A program made the translations under genes and the position numbers. A DNA stretch of 64,000 nt from Anaeromyxobacter dehalogenans 2CP-C (lineage in GTDB: Bacteria > Myxococcota > Myxococcia > Myxococcales > Anaeromyxobacteraceae), in the NCBI RefSeq assembly GCF_000013385.1, contig NC_007760.1, positions 1,737,001-1,801,000 of the forward strand, written 5' to 3'. Positions 36,592-45,139 of this stretch are shown here, one piece after another; within the stretch, counting starts at the first letter, position 1, and every line of letters begins with the position of its first letter. Under the pieces are notes generated by a model. It was not told the origin of the DNA, made no database searches, and saw only the letters and a program-made list of their open reading frames with translations.

Positions 36592-38121
36592 TCAGCTCGA
36601 GGTGACGCGCACGGTGGTGCGCATCTGCCGGCCGGTGTCGAGGTCGCGGGCGCTCATGGAGAGGATCCCCTCGACGTTCACCTCGAAGACGATCTCCAGC
36701 CGCACCTCGCCGGCGCGGCAGGGCCGGACGCCGCTGAACGTGAACTCGCCCAGCAGCTCGTTCTGCGCGGTGAGCCCGTGGTCGCCCTGGAAGATCCGCA
36801 CCACCAGCTCGCGCTGCCCGTCCACCGCGTTCGTCGCCGCGATCGTCCGCGCGTTCGGGATCGAGGCGTTGCGCGGGAAGACCACGTGCATCGTCCCGCC
36901 CGCCTGCTCGATGCCGATCGCCATCGGGATCACGTCGAGGAGCTGGATGCGCAGGTCGGAGGTCTCGCGCAGCGACCACCCGTACAGCGCCGCGCCGATC
37001 GCGACCGCCTCGTCGGGGTGGACGCCCTTCGACGGCGGGCGGCCGAAGTAGCGGGTGAGCCGGTCCTGGATGATGGGCATGCGCGTCTGCCCGCCCACCA
37101 GCATCACCTCGTCGATGTCGGCCGCGCCGACGCCCGCGTCCACCATCACCCCGGCCATGATCTCGATCGACCGGTCCACCAGGTGATGCGTGAGCGCCTC
37201 GAGCAGCGTCCGGTCGAAGCGCAGGTCCATGTTGAGCGGCTGGCCCTGCGCTGTCATGGTGATGAACGGGATCGAGAACGGCGCCTCGGAGCGGGCCGAG
37301 AGGTCGATCTTGGTCCGCTCGGCCAGGTCCTTGATCCGCTGCATCGCCACCGGGTCCGACGAGAGGTCGATGCCGTGCTTGCGGCGGAAGTCGTCGAGCA
37401 CGTGCCCGATCACCGCGTTGTCGAAGTCCAGGCCGCCCAGGAAGATGTCGCCGCCGGTGGCCTTCACCTCGAAGACGCGGTCGCGGATCTCGATGATGGA
37501 GACGTCGAACGTGCCGCCGCCGAGGTCGTACACCAGCACCCGCTGGTCCAGCCGCTTCCCGATGCCGTAGGCGAGCGCGGCGGCGGTCGGCTCGTTGATG
37601 ATCCGCACCACCTCCAGGTCCACCAGCGTGCCCGCCTCCTTCACCGCCTGGCGCTGGCGGTCGGTGAAGTACGCCGGCACGGTCACCACCGCGCGCTTCA
37701 CCGGGATGCCCAGGTGATCGGAGGCGACGTCGCGGATCTTGCCGAGGATCTTCGCGCTCACCTCGGGCACGTGGTAGCTGCGGCCGTGGCAGTCGAGCGC
37801 CACGTCGTTCAGGTCGCCGGCGTGCACCCGGTACTGCACCGAGCGCTGCACCGACTCGACCACGTCGTCCTTGGGCGCGCGCCCGATCAGGCGCTTGGTG
37901 GCGTAGAGCGTGTTGCGCGGGTTGAGCTGCCACTGGCGCTTGGCCTCGTGGCCGATCAGCTCGTGGCCCTTGTCGTCGATCGCGAAGATCGACGGGATGG
38001 TGTACTCGCCGCCCTTGTACGGGATGAGCTTCACCTGGCCGTCGCCGACGGCCAGCGCGGCGCACGAGTTCGTGGTGCCGAGGTCGATCCCGATGATGAC
38101 GTCGCTGGGCAGCCGCTCCAT
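36592..38121 (-). CDS. Short Hsp70 (DnaK-like) chaperone without alpha-helical lid
   Basis: A 509-residue Hsp70. The ATPase domain is intact: [15 protein letters not shown] (9-23), [47 protein letters not shown] and MLVGGQTRMPIIQ. The beta-sandwich substrate domain follows (VIPMAIGIEQAGGTMH, FPRNASIP, FQGDHGLTAQNELLGEF) and the protein stops directly after it. The lid and the EEVD-type tail of true DnaK (about 610-640 residues) are therefore absent. It is the second lidless Hsp70 in the window and stands alone, without dnaJ or grpE. It is divergent from prkA, with only 137 bp between them. Confidence 0.92.
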   Translation of the reverse strand: MERLPSDVIIGIDLGTTNSCAALAVGDGQVKLIPYKGGEYTIPSIFAIDDKGHELIGHEAKRQWQLNPRNTLYATKRLIGRAPKDDVVESVQRSVQYRVHAGDLNDVALDCHGRSYHVPEVSAKILGKIRDVASDHLGIPVKRAVVTVPAYFTDRQRQAVKEAGTLVDLEVVRIINEPTAAALAYGIGKRLDQRVLVYDLGGGTFDVSIIEIRDRVFEVKATGGDIFLGGLDFDNAVIGHVLDDFRRKHGIDLSSDPVAMQRIKDLAERTKIDLSARSEAPFSIPFITMTAQGQPLNMDLRFDRTLLEALTHHLVDRSIEIMAGVMVDAGVGAADIDEVMLVGGQTRMPIIQDRLTRYFGRPPSKGVHPDEAVAIGAALYGWSLRETSDLRIQLLDVIPMAIGIEQAGGTMHVVFPRNASIPNARTIAATNAVDGQRELVVRIFQGDHGLTAQNELLGEFTFSGVRPCRAGEVRLEIVFEVNVEGILSMSARDLDTGRQMRTTVRVTSS

Positions 38122-38258
38122 GGGTGCCGGAGGGTACTACGGAGGGGACCCAGCGTGGAGTGGCCCGCCGTCCGGGCATGCACACACGCGCCCGCATGGA
38201 CGGCCGTTGGCGCGGCGGTCGCCCCGTGCGACGGTTAGGAACCGCTGGGAGGCCACCC

Positions 38259-40520
38259 ATGGAGGCGCAGCGCTGGCTGGCGAACGTCGGGTCGGGCGTG
38301 AAGGGCGCGTTCGTGGCGAACCGCTCGATCCTGTCCTACCCGGAGTACCTGCAGGCCTTCCTCGAGGCGCCGCGGGCCCACGCGCGCTCGGCCGCCCAGT
38401 ACCTGCGCGACGTGCTCGACCACTTCGGGTCCGAGGAGCGCGACACGCCCGTCGGGCGGGTCCGCCGCTTCGCGCTGTTCGACCTGCCGTTCGACGCGGA
38501 CGGCCGGCAGCACCGCGTCGCCGGGCAGGAGGAGGTCCAGGCCGCCATCTACCGCGCGCTCGGCGCGTTCGTCCGCAGCGGCCGGGTGAACAAGCTGGTG
38601 CTGCTGCACGGACCGAACGGCTCGGCGAAGTCGTCCATCGTCTCGGCGCTGATCCGCGGGATGGAGGCGTACTCGCGCACGCCCGAGGGGACGCTGTACC
38701 GGTTCCACTGGGTGTTCCCGAGCGGCCGCGCCGTGCGCGGCGGGGGCCTCGGGTTCGGCGGCGGGCGCGGCGACGAGCCGGAGCTGGCCAGCTTCGCGCA
38801 CCTGGAGGGCGACGCGCTCGACGCGCGGCTCTCCTGCCCGATGAAGGACCATCCGCTCCTGCTGGTGCCCCGCGCCGAGCGGCGGGCGCTGCTCGAGGAG
38901 CGCTGCCGGCCGAGCGCGCGCGAGGGGGCCGGTGAGCGCGACTTCGTGCTCTCCGACTACCTGCTCGAGGGCGAGGTCTGCCAGTACTGCCGGCAGGTCC
39001 ACGACGCGCTGCTGGCCGCGTACCGCGGCGACTGGCTGAAGGTGCTGCGGCACGTGCAGGTGGAGCGCCTCTACGTGTCGGCGCGGTACCAGCAGGCGGC
39101 GGTCACGCTCGAGCCGCAGCTGTCGGTGGACGCCGGCTACCGGCAGGTGACGGTGGACCGGAGCGCCGCCGCGCTGCCGCCCGCGCTGCACGCGCTGACG
39201 CTGCTCGAGCCGGCCGGCCCGCTCGTGGCCGGCAACCGCGGCCTGGTGGAGTACTCGGATCTCCTGAAGCGCCCGCCGGAGGCGTTCAAGTACCTGCTCG
39301 GCATGGCGGAGACGGGCCGGGTCGCGCTCGACCAGGTCCTGCTGCAGCTCGACGCGGTGCTCATCGCGAGCGCGAACGAGAAGCAGCTCTCCGCGTTCAA
39401 GGAGTCGCCGGACTTCGCCTCGTACAAGGGGCGCCTGGAGCTGGTGCGCGTGCCCTACCTCCGCCGCGCGTCGGTGGAGCGCGAGGTGTACGACCAGCAG
39501 ATCACCTCGGCGGCGGTGGGCCGCCACGTCGCCCCGCACGCCACCGAGGTGGCGGCGCGCTGGGCGGTGCTGACCCGGCTGAAGCGGCCGCTCCCGGAGC
39601 GCTACGAGGGCGAGCTGCGCAGCATGGTGGAGGAGCTCGCGCCGCTCGAGAAGCTGCGCCTGTACGACGCCGGCGCGGCGCCGGACCGGCTCTCGCTCGC
39701 GCAGGGCAAGGTGCTGCGCAAGCACGCGCCCGACCTCTACCGCGAGTCCGAGTCGTACCCGAACTACGAGGGGCGCATGGGCGCCTCGGCGCGCGAGCTC
39801 AAGACCGCGCTGCTGAACGCGGCCCAGTCGCCCGCCACCCGCTGCCTCACGCCGCGGGCGGTGCTGGAGGAGCTGCGGGCGATCTGCCGCGAGCGCACGG
39901 TGCACGACTTCCTCGCCCAGGAGGTCGTGGACGGCTACCACGACCACGAGGCGTTCGTGCGCGTGGTCGAGGCGGAGGTGCTCGACGCCATCGACGAGGA
40001 GATCCGCGACTCGATGGGCCTCGTCTCCGAGGGCCAGTACCGCGAGCTGTTCGGGCGCTACGTGGCGCTCGTCTCGCACTGGGTGCGGGACGAGAAGATC
40101 CGCAACCCCGTCACCGGCGAGTACGCGCCGGCCGACGAGGGGCGCATGGTCGAGCTGGAGAAGGTCGTCATGCCGGAGGGCGAGAACCGCACCGCGTTCC
40201 GGCGCGGCCTCATCGCGGCGGTGGGCGCGTACCGCCTCGACCACCCGGACGCGGCCGAGATCGACTACGTGGCCATCTTCCCGGACCTGTTCCGGCGCCT
40301 GCGCGAGCACACGTACGAGGAGCGCCGGCGGGAGCTGGGGCGGGCGACCGAGAGCCTGCTCCGCTACCTCTCCGACGAGCGGGCCTCGCTCGACGAGCGG
40401 GCGCGCCGGCAGGTCGAGCGCACGCTCGCCACCCTGCGCGAGCGCCACGGCTACTGCGACGAGTGCGCGCGCGACGCGATCCTGTTCCTGACGCGCCGCC
40501 GCTACGAGGCCGCCGCCTGA
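38259..40520 (+). CDS. prkA: PrkA-family serine protein kinase/AAA+ ATPase
   Basis: A 753-residue member of the PrkA (YeaG) family. An N-terminal AAA-type domain carries the P-loop LLHGPNGSAKSSIVSAL near residues 116-132. A middle AAA lid follows, and the C-terminal PrkA kinase-like domain includes CQYCRQVHDALL near 241 and LLGMAETGRVALDQVLLQLD near 346-365. It is about 100 residues longer than E. coli YeaG (644). YeaG is usually followed by yeaH and ycgB/spoVR, and neither is here. PrkA proteins link nutrient or stress signals to protein phosphorylation or proteolysis. The start is set by GGGAGG 6 bp before the ATG. Confidence 0.9.
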   Translation: MEAQRWLANVGSGVKGAFVANRSILSYPEYLQAFLEAPRAHARSAAQYLRDVLDHFGSEERDTPVGRVRRFALFDLPFDADGRQHRVAGQEEVQAAIYRALGAFVRSGRVNKLVLLHGPNGSAKSSIVSALIRGMEAYSRTPEGTLYRFHWVFPSGRAVRGGGLGFGGGRGDEPELASFAHLEGDALDARLSCPMKDHPLLLVPRAERRALLEERCRPSAREGAGERDFVLSDYLLEGEVCQYCRQVHDALLAAYRGDWLKVLRHVQVERLYVSARYQQAAVTLEPQLSVDAGYRQVTVDRSAAALPPALHALTLLEPAGPLVAGNRGLVEYSDLLKRPPEAFKYLLGMAETGRVALDQVLLQLDAVLIASANEKQLSAFKESPDFASYKGRLELVRVPYLRRASVEREVYDQQITSAAVGRHVAPHATEVAARWAVLTRLKRPLPERYEGELRSMVEELAPLEKLRLYDAGAAPDRLSLAQGKVLRKHAPDLYRESESYPNYEGRMGASARELKTALLNAAQSPATRCLTPRAVLEELRAICRERTVHDFLAQEVVDGYHDHEAFVRVVEAEVLDAIDEEIRDSMGLVSEGQYRELFGRYVALVSHWVRDEKIRNPVTGEYAPADEGRMVELEKVVMPEGENRTAFRRGLIAAVGAYRLDHPDAAEIDYVAIFPDLFRRLREHTYEERRRELGRATESLLRYLSDERASLDERARRQVERTLATLRERHGYCDECARDAILFLTRRRYEAAA

Positions 40521-40604
40521 CGGGCGGGCGGGCGCACGCCGCCGCCGGGCGGTCGGCCCGCACGCCGAGGGAATTGCCTCTTCGGGTCGGCCGTTTCGAA
40601 TTTC

Positions 40605-41453
40605 GTGCCCCGCTATCGACTCCTGTCCAGCCTTGGCGGCGCGGCCCTGGTCGCCGGCCTCTTCCTCCTCGCCTCCCCGCTGCTGGGGCTCTCGTCTCCG
40701 CGCGCCGGCAACCCGCGCGCGGAGACCGTGCACAAGGTCTTCCCCTCGGCGGTCCGCCTCCAGATCGTCGCCGGCGAGAACGTGGTGCGGAGCGCCTCCG
40801 GCATCGCGTTCGCCCACGAGGGCGGCCGCAGCTACGTGCTCACGAACGCGCACGTGGTCGAGCCGGCCCGGGAGTGGCCGGAGGGCGCGGAGCTGCGCGT
40901 GCTCCCCTCCGACGGCTCCGCCGCCGTGGCCGCGAAGGTGGTCGCGCGCGGGCGCGTGCCCGAGGCCGACCTGGCCGTCCTCGAGGTGCAGGCGAGGCTG
41001 CCGGTGACGCCGCTCGCCGGCGACGACCTCCTCGAGCTCGGCGACGACCTCGTGGTGATCGGCGCGCCCTTCGGGAAGGGGCTCTCGGTGGCGGCGGGCA
41101 TCGTCTCGCAGGTCGAGTACGAGCTGGCCGAGAACGCCGCGGCGCCGCGGCGCGCCCGCGCGCTCAAGACCGACGCGGCCATCGGCTACGGCAGCTCGGG
41201 CGGCGGCGTCTTCGACGTGCCGGGCGGCCGCCTCATCGGGCTCGTCGAGGGCTACCGCACCGCGCGCGTGGCGTTCGGCAAGGACGAGGAGCAGTACGCG
41301 TTCGACGTGCCCATGCCCGGCGAGACGTTCGTGGCGCCCGCGGCCAAGATCCGCCGCTTCCTGGTCGAGAAGGGGCTCGGCCGGCTCGCGCCGTCGGAGA
41401 CCGTGGCCGGCGCGCAGGGACCGGTGGCGACGCCGGCGGCGAAGCAGTTCTAG
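40605..41453 (+). CDS. Exported trypsin-like serine protease (HtrA-type catalytic domain, no PDZ)
   Basis: A 282-residue protein with an N-terminal signal or anchor (about 8-31). The chymotrypsin-like fold has the catalytic triad in order: YVLTNAHVVEP (His near 84), EADLAVLEVQ (Asp near 122) and GYGSSGGGVFDV (Ser near 197). The S1C (HtrA/Deg) family has the same motifs, but no PDZ domain follows; the C-terminus is a short Ala/Gly tail. Likely a periplasmic or surface-anchored protease. GTG start with no clear Shine-Dalgarno. Confidence 0.88.
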   Translation: MPRYRLLSSLGGAALVAGLFLLASPLLGLSSPRAGNPRAETVHKVFPSAVRLQIVAGENVVRSASGIAFAHEGGRSYVLTNAHVVEPAREWPEGAELRVLPSDGSAAVAAKVVARGRVPEADLAVLEVQARLPVTPLAGDDLLELGDDLVVIGAPFGKGLSVAAGIVSQVEYELAENAAAPRRARALKTDAAIGYGSSGGGVFDVPGGRLIGLVEGYRTARVAFGKDEEQYAFDVPMPGETFVAPAAKIRRFLVEKGLGRLAPSETVAGAQGPVATPAAKQF

Positions 41454-41469
41454 CCGCGCGCGCCCCGCG

Positions 41470-42099
41470 TCAGCGGCCGGGACCGCCGGCGGGCGGGGCG
41501 GGAGGGCCGGGCGAGGTGCTGCCCGGGGCCGGGCCCGCGGGCGGCGCGGTGGCCGGACCGGGCGCGGTGCCCTCGCCGGCGGGAGGCGGGCCGCCGCCGC
41601 CGGGCCCGGTGCCCTGCGCCGGCGTGGACGGCGTCCGCTGCGGCCCGCGCACCGTGACCCAGTAGGCCAGGTCGTCGGCGTTCCGCCCCGCGCGGACCGA
41701 CGCGCCGGGGATCACGTCGAGCACCGTGGTGAGGCCGGCGGGCCCGTACACCAGCGTGTTGCGGTCCACGGTCAGCGTGACCGGCCCGGCCGCGCCGTCG
41801 ATCGTCAGGCGGTGGTGCACGCGATCCACCTCCTTCACCGTCCCGACCACCTCCTCGAGCACCGAGGCGCGCGGCAGCGGCCTGGGCGGCTTCGCGTCCT
41901 TGCCGCCCTTCGCCTTCACGCCGGCCTGGTCGCCCGCGCCGGGCTTCGGGTCGGGGATGGCGCGCGGCGGCGGGAACTGGCCGATCGGCTCGGAGGCCGG
42001 CGGGGCGGCGGGCGTCGCGGGGGGCGCCCCGGCCTGCGGGAGGGCCTCGGTGGGTGCGAGCAGGGCGGCGGCGAGCAGCGCCAGGGCAGGGCGGACCAT
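41470..42099 (-). CDS. Secreted Pro-rich hypothetical protein with small beta domain
   Basis: A 209-residue protein with a signal peptide (about 1-19, ending TEALPQA) and a Pro/Ala linker. A small strand-rich domain follows (about 78-145: VVGTVKEVDRVHHRLTIDG and VTLTVDRNTLVYGPAG), then a Pro/Gly-rich tail of 60 residues. The strand pattern resembles OB-fold-like domains of the DUF5666 kind, a weak impression only. The start ATG at 42099 is divergent from the dCMP deaminase gene by 76 bp. Function unknown. Confidence 0.68.
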   Translation of the reverse strand: MVRPALALLAAALLAPTEALPQAGAPPATPAAPPASEPIGQFPPPRAIPDPKPGAGDQAGVKAKGGKDAKPPRPLPRASVLEEVVGTVKEVDRVHHRLTIDGAAGPVTLTVDRNTLVYGPAGLTTVLDVIPGASVRAGRNADDLAYWVTVRGPQRTPSTPAQGTGPGGGGPPPAGEGTAPGPATAPPAGPAPGSTSPGPPAPPAGGPGR

Positions 42100-42175
42100 G
42101 CGACATGGTATGCCGCGGCGGCCGCCGGGCGTCGGCCCCGTGGGGTAGGATGACCGACCGCACCAGGGAGGACGG

Positions 42176-42670
42176 ATGGACAACCGCGTGAGCTGGGACG
42201 AGTACTTCATGAACGTGGCGCGGGTCGTCGCCACCCGCGCCACCTGCGATCGCAAGCACGTGGGCGCGGTGCTGGTGCGCGACAAGACCATCCTCTCGAC
42301 CGGCTACAACGGCTCCATCCGCGGGCTGCCCCACTGCAGCGAGGCCGGCCACATGATGGAGGACGGTCACTGCGTGGCGACCGTCCACGCGGAGGCGAAC
42401 GCCATCATCCAGGCCGCCAAGAACGGCGTCGCCATCGAGGGCGCCAGCATCTACACCACCGCCTCGCCCTGCTGGCCCTGCTTCAAGCTCATCGCGAACG
42501 CCGGCTGCCGCCGGATCGTGTTCGGCGAGTTCTACCGGGACGCGCGCATCTTCGAGTTCGCGCAGCGGCTCGGGATCGAGCTCGTCGAGCTGAAGGTGCC
42601 GGCGCGGCCCGACGTGCAGCCGCCGGACACCGGCGTCCCGCACCCGGTCACGGCGCGGCGGACGGAGTAG
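42176..42670 (+). CDS. dCMP deaminase (ComE operon protein 2 family)
   Basis: Zinc hydrolase that deaminates dCMP to dUMP for thymidylate synthesis. The 164-residue protein has VGAVLVRDKTILSTGYNGS near 29-47, the zinc motif TVHAEANAIIQAA (HAE, proton-shuttling Glu) near 68-80 and TASPCWPCFKLI (PCxxC) near 97-108. An extra Cys/His set between them (HCSEAGHMMEDGHC) matches the second zinc site of dCMP deaminases. Shine-Dalgarno GGGAGG 6 bp before the ATG, with TAGGAT 24 bp upstream as a likely -10. It overlaps the end of the convergent capA-like gene by 23 bp. Confidence 0.94.
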   Translation: MDNRVSWDEYFMNVARVVATRATCDRKHVGAVLVRDKTILSTGYNGSIRGLPHCSEAGHMMEDGHCVATVHAEANAIIQAAKNGVAIEGASIYTTASPCWPCFKLIANAGCRRIVFGEFYRDARIFEFAQRLGIELVELKVPARPDVQPPDTGVPHPVTARRTE

Positions 42671-44120
42671 CCGTCGCGGGCGCCGCCCGGGCCGGAGCCG
42701 GCGCAGCGGGCGCGGGCGCCTCGGGGCCGGCCAGCTCGGCCGGGCCGAGCGTGCGGAGCAGGTCCTCGCCCATCACCCCGGCGACCGCGGCGCGGCGGGC
42801 GAGGTACAGCTCCTCGCGGCGGCGGAGCGCCACGTAGCGGGCCCGGTCCGCCTCGGGCAGCGGGTCGGGGAGCGCGGCCAGCTCGGCGCGCACCGAGGCC
42901 AGCGCGCGATCCACGGCCACCACGCGGATGGCCGGCCGGCGGGCGGGCTCCTTCCGCCGGTCGATCTCCACCGTGTCGTTCTCGGTCCACAGCGGCAGGA
43001 AGTCCGCCCCGGCGACCTCCACCTCCTCGACGCCGCGGCCGTAGTCGCGGCGGGCCAGGGACACGCGCAGCAGCGCGCCGTCGCGGGGGGCGGCCACCGC
43101 GTCCGGCGTGACGCCGGCGACGTAGTTGCGCGACTGGTTGGAGACGAAGTTCCCGAGCGAGTAGGCGATGACCGCGGTGCGGCCGTCCGCGCGCCGGTAC
43201 AGCTCCACCGGCTGGAGCACGTGCGGGTGGTGGCCGAGCACCACCAGCGCGCCCGCGTCGGCCAGCCGGTGCGCCAGCTCCACCTCGTCGGCGCGCGGCG
43301 CCTGCTGGTACTCGACGCCCCAGTGCACCGAGACTACCACCGCGTCGGCCGCGGCGGCGGCGGCGCGCACCGCCTCCACCATGCGGGCGCGGTCCAGCTC
43401 GGCCACCTGCTCGCAGGCGGCGGCCGCGGGCGGGCAGGTGTTGCCGTCCTGGTTCAGGCCGTAGGTGTAGCCGAGGAACGCGAGCGAGAGGCCGTTGCGC
43501 TCGAGCCGCACCGGGCCCGCCGCGCGGGGCGCCGGCCCGGCGCCCACGTAGGGCAGGCCGGCGGCGCGCAGCCAGCGCAGGGTCTCCTCGAAGCCGCGGC
43601 GGCCCTGGTCCATGGCGTGGTTGTTCGCGACCGAGACCAGGTCCACGCCGGCGCGCTGCAGCGCCGCGATCACCGCGGGCGGCGCGTTGAACACGAACGC
43701 GCGCGATCCCTGCGACGCCTGCGGCGCGATGGGCGTCTCGAGGTTCGCGAACGTGAGGTCGGCGGCGCCGAGCAGGTCCGCCACCGGCGCGAACAGCCAG
43801 GCGTAGCCGCCGTCCGGCGCATCGGCGCGGCGCGCCTCGGCGGCGCGCTTCACCGCGTCGTGCATGAGCACGTCGCCCACCGCCGCGAGCGTGAGGCGGG
43901 CCTCGCTCCGGACCGGCGGCTCCACCTTCGGCGCGAGGGCCACCGCGCGGGTCGGGGAAGGCAGCGCGCCCGCGACGGGGGAGCCGGCCGGCGCGGCCGA
44001 AGGGGACGGGGCGGGCGCGGACGGGCCGGCCGCCGGCGTCCGCGCCACCGAGGCACATCCCGCGAGTAAACAGAGGGTTACGACCGGCGCGGCGCGCCGG
44101 AGGCCGACAGTCGGGGTCAC
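42648..44120 (-). CDS. CapA-family (poly-gamma-glutamate synthesis-like) lipoprotein
   Basis: A 490-residue lipoprotein (lipobox LLAGC near 18-22) with a Pro/Ala linker. It carries the CapA metallophosphatase-like domain: LAAVGDVLMHDAV near 78-90, FANLETPIAP near 122, VSVANNHAMDQG near 160, VVSVHWGVEYQQAP near 265, VLGHHPHVLQPVE near 290 and AYSLGNFVSNQ near 317. The metal-binding Asp, Asn and His residues are all present. In Bacillus CapA takes part in poly-gamma-glutamate export, but stand-alone homologues are widespread and their substrate is unknown. No capB or capC is nearby. Confidence 0.88.
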   Translation of the reverse strand: MTPTVGLRRAAPVVTLCLLAGCASVARTPAAGPSAPAPSPSAAPAGSPVAGALPSPTRAVALAPKVEPPVRSEARLTLAAVGDVLMHDAVKRAAEARRADAPDGGYAWLFAPVADLLGAADLTFANLETPIAPQASQGSRAFVFNAPPAVIAALQRAGVDLVSVANNHAMDQGRRGFEETLRWLRAAGLPYVGAGPAPRAAGPVRLERNGLSLAFLGYTYGLNQDGNTCPPAAAACEQVAELDRARMVEAVRAAAAAADAVVVSVHWGVEYQQAPRADEVELAHRLADAGALVVLGHHPHVLQPVELYRRADGRTAVIAYSLGNFVSNQSRNYVAGVTPDAVAAPRDGALLRVSLARRDYGRGVEEVEVAGADFLPLWTENDTVEIDRRKEPARRPAIRVVAVDRALASVRAELAALPDPLPEADRARYVALRRREELYLARRAAVAGVMGEDLLRTLGPAELAGPEAPAPAAPAPARAAPATATPSAAP

Positions 44121-44215
44121 GCAACCTCCGTTAGCAGGCTATCCTCCCAGCAGGCTTGAAAAAAGCGGAGTCCGTACGCATCTCACGCCCATCCCGGGCC
44201 GCGGCAAGCGAGCGT

Positions 44216-45139
44216 ATGCACACCTACCTTTCAGCAGGCGCAGCCTTCGTCGATCCCGCCGGAACCGTGATCGCCGCCGATCCCGGGTTCCTGGCCGGCC
44301 TGGGCCTCGAGGGCGGCGACCCGACCGGCGCGCTGCGCGCCCGGGCGGAGGGCAGCCCGGCGCTGCGCGCGCTCCTGGCGGGGGAAGGTCCGCCGGTCGC
44401 GCGTCTCGAGGGGGCGGACGGCGAGGGCACGGTGGAGCTCGAGCGCATCCCGGCCAGCGCGGGGGCGCTCCTGCTCGTCCGGCCGGCGGACGGCCAGGAG
44501 TGGCTCGAGCACGCGGCGCGCTCCGACGGGCTCACCCGGATCGCCGCCGGCGTGGCGCACGACATCAAGAACCCGCTCAACGCCATGTCGCTGCAGCTGG
44601 CGTTGCTGGCGGAGAAGCTCGCGGCGTCGCCGGAGGCGAGCGGGGCCGCGGCCTCGCACCTGGGCGCGCTGCGCGACCAGGTGGTCCGGGTGAACGAGGT
44701 GCTGCGCCGCCTCGTGGACGTCGCGGATCCGTCCGCGCCGCTCGGCTACACCGACGTGGGCGCGCTGCTCGCCGACGCGGCCGCCCTGCTCGGCCACGAC
44801 GCCCGCCGGCGGCGCGTCGCGCTCGCCGTGGACGCCCACCCCGGCGCGGTGCGCTCGGGCGCCGACGCCGCGCGCCTCGGGCGGCTGCTGCTCGGGACGC
44901 TCGCCCGCGCGGTGGCGACGACGCCGGAGGGCGGCCGCCTGGCCGTCCGGGCCGCCACGGAGGGGGAGTGGGCGGTGGTGCGCCTGGAGCAGCGCCCGGG
45001 TGATCCCGGGCCGGAGAGCGGGTATTACAGCGGGGTGGCCGCCGCGGCGGCGGAGGCGCTGGGCGGAAGCCTGGAAGTCATCCGCGAGGGCGGCGAGCAG
45101 CGGTCGGTGCTGCGCCTGCCGAGGAACGATCGCTCATGA
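44216..45139 (+). CDS. Histidine-kinase-like protein with degenerate ATPase domain
   Basis: A 307-residue cytoplasmic protein. The N-terminal part looks PAS-like (about 1-95). The dimerisation/phosphoacceptor helix GVAHDIKNPLNAMSLQLALL (His near 118) is canonical. The ATPase region is not: the N-box should have Asn residues but reads LLLGTLARAVATTPEGG, and no DxGxG motif is visible before the final SGYYSGVAAAAAEALGG. The protein may be unable to bind ATP and could act as a phosphatase or phosphotransfer partner. The ATG at 44216 was chosen; a TTG at 44156 would add 20 basic residues. Its stop overlaps the ATG of the NtrC-type regulator. Confidence 0.82.
   Translation: MHTYLSAGAAFVDPAGTVIAADPGFLAGLGLEGGDPTGALRARAEGSPALRALLAGEGPPVARLEGADGEGTVELERIPASAGALLLVRPADGQEWLEHAARSDGLTRIAAGVAHDIKNPLNAMSLQLALLAEKLAASPEASGAAASHLGALRDQVVRVNEVLRRLVDVADPSAPLGYTDVGALLADAAALLGHDARRRRVALAVDAHPGAVRSGADAARLGRLLLGTLARAVATTPEGGRLAVRAATEGEWAVVRLEQRPGDPGPESGYYSGVAAAAAEALGGSLEVIREGGEQRSVLRLPRNDRS

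Noticed and set aside
42648-42670. Overlap of the dCMP deaminase and CapA-like genes as a sign of a misassembled or truncated end
   Set aside because: Both C-termini are of normal length and end after their last conserved motifs. Short convergent 3' overlaps also occur at accA/2845, so this is compact packing.
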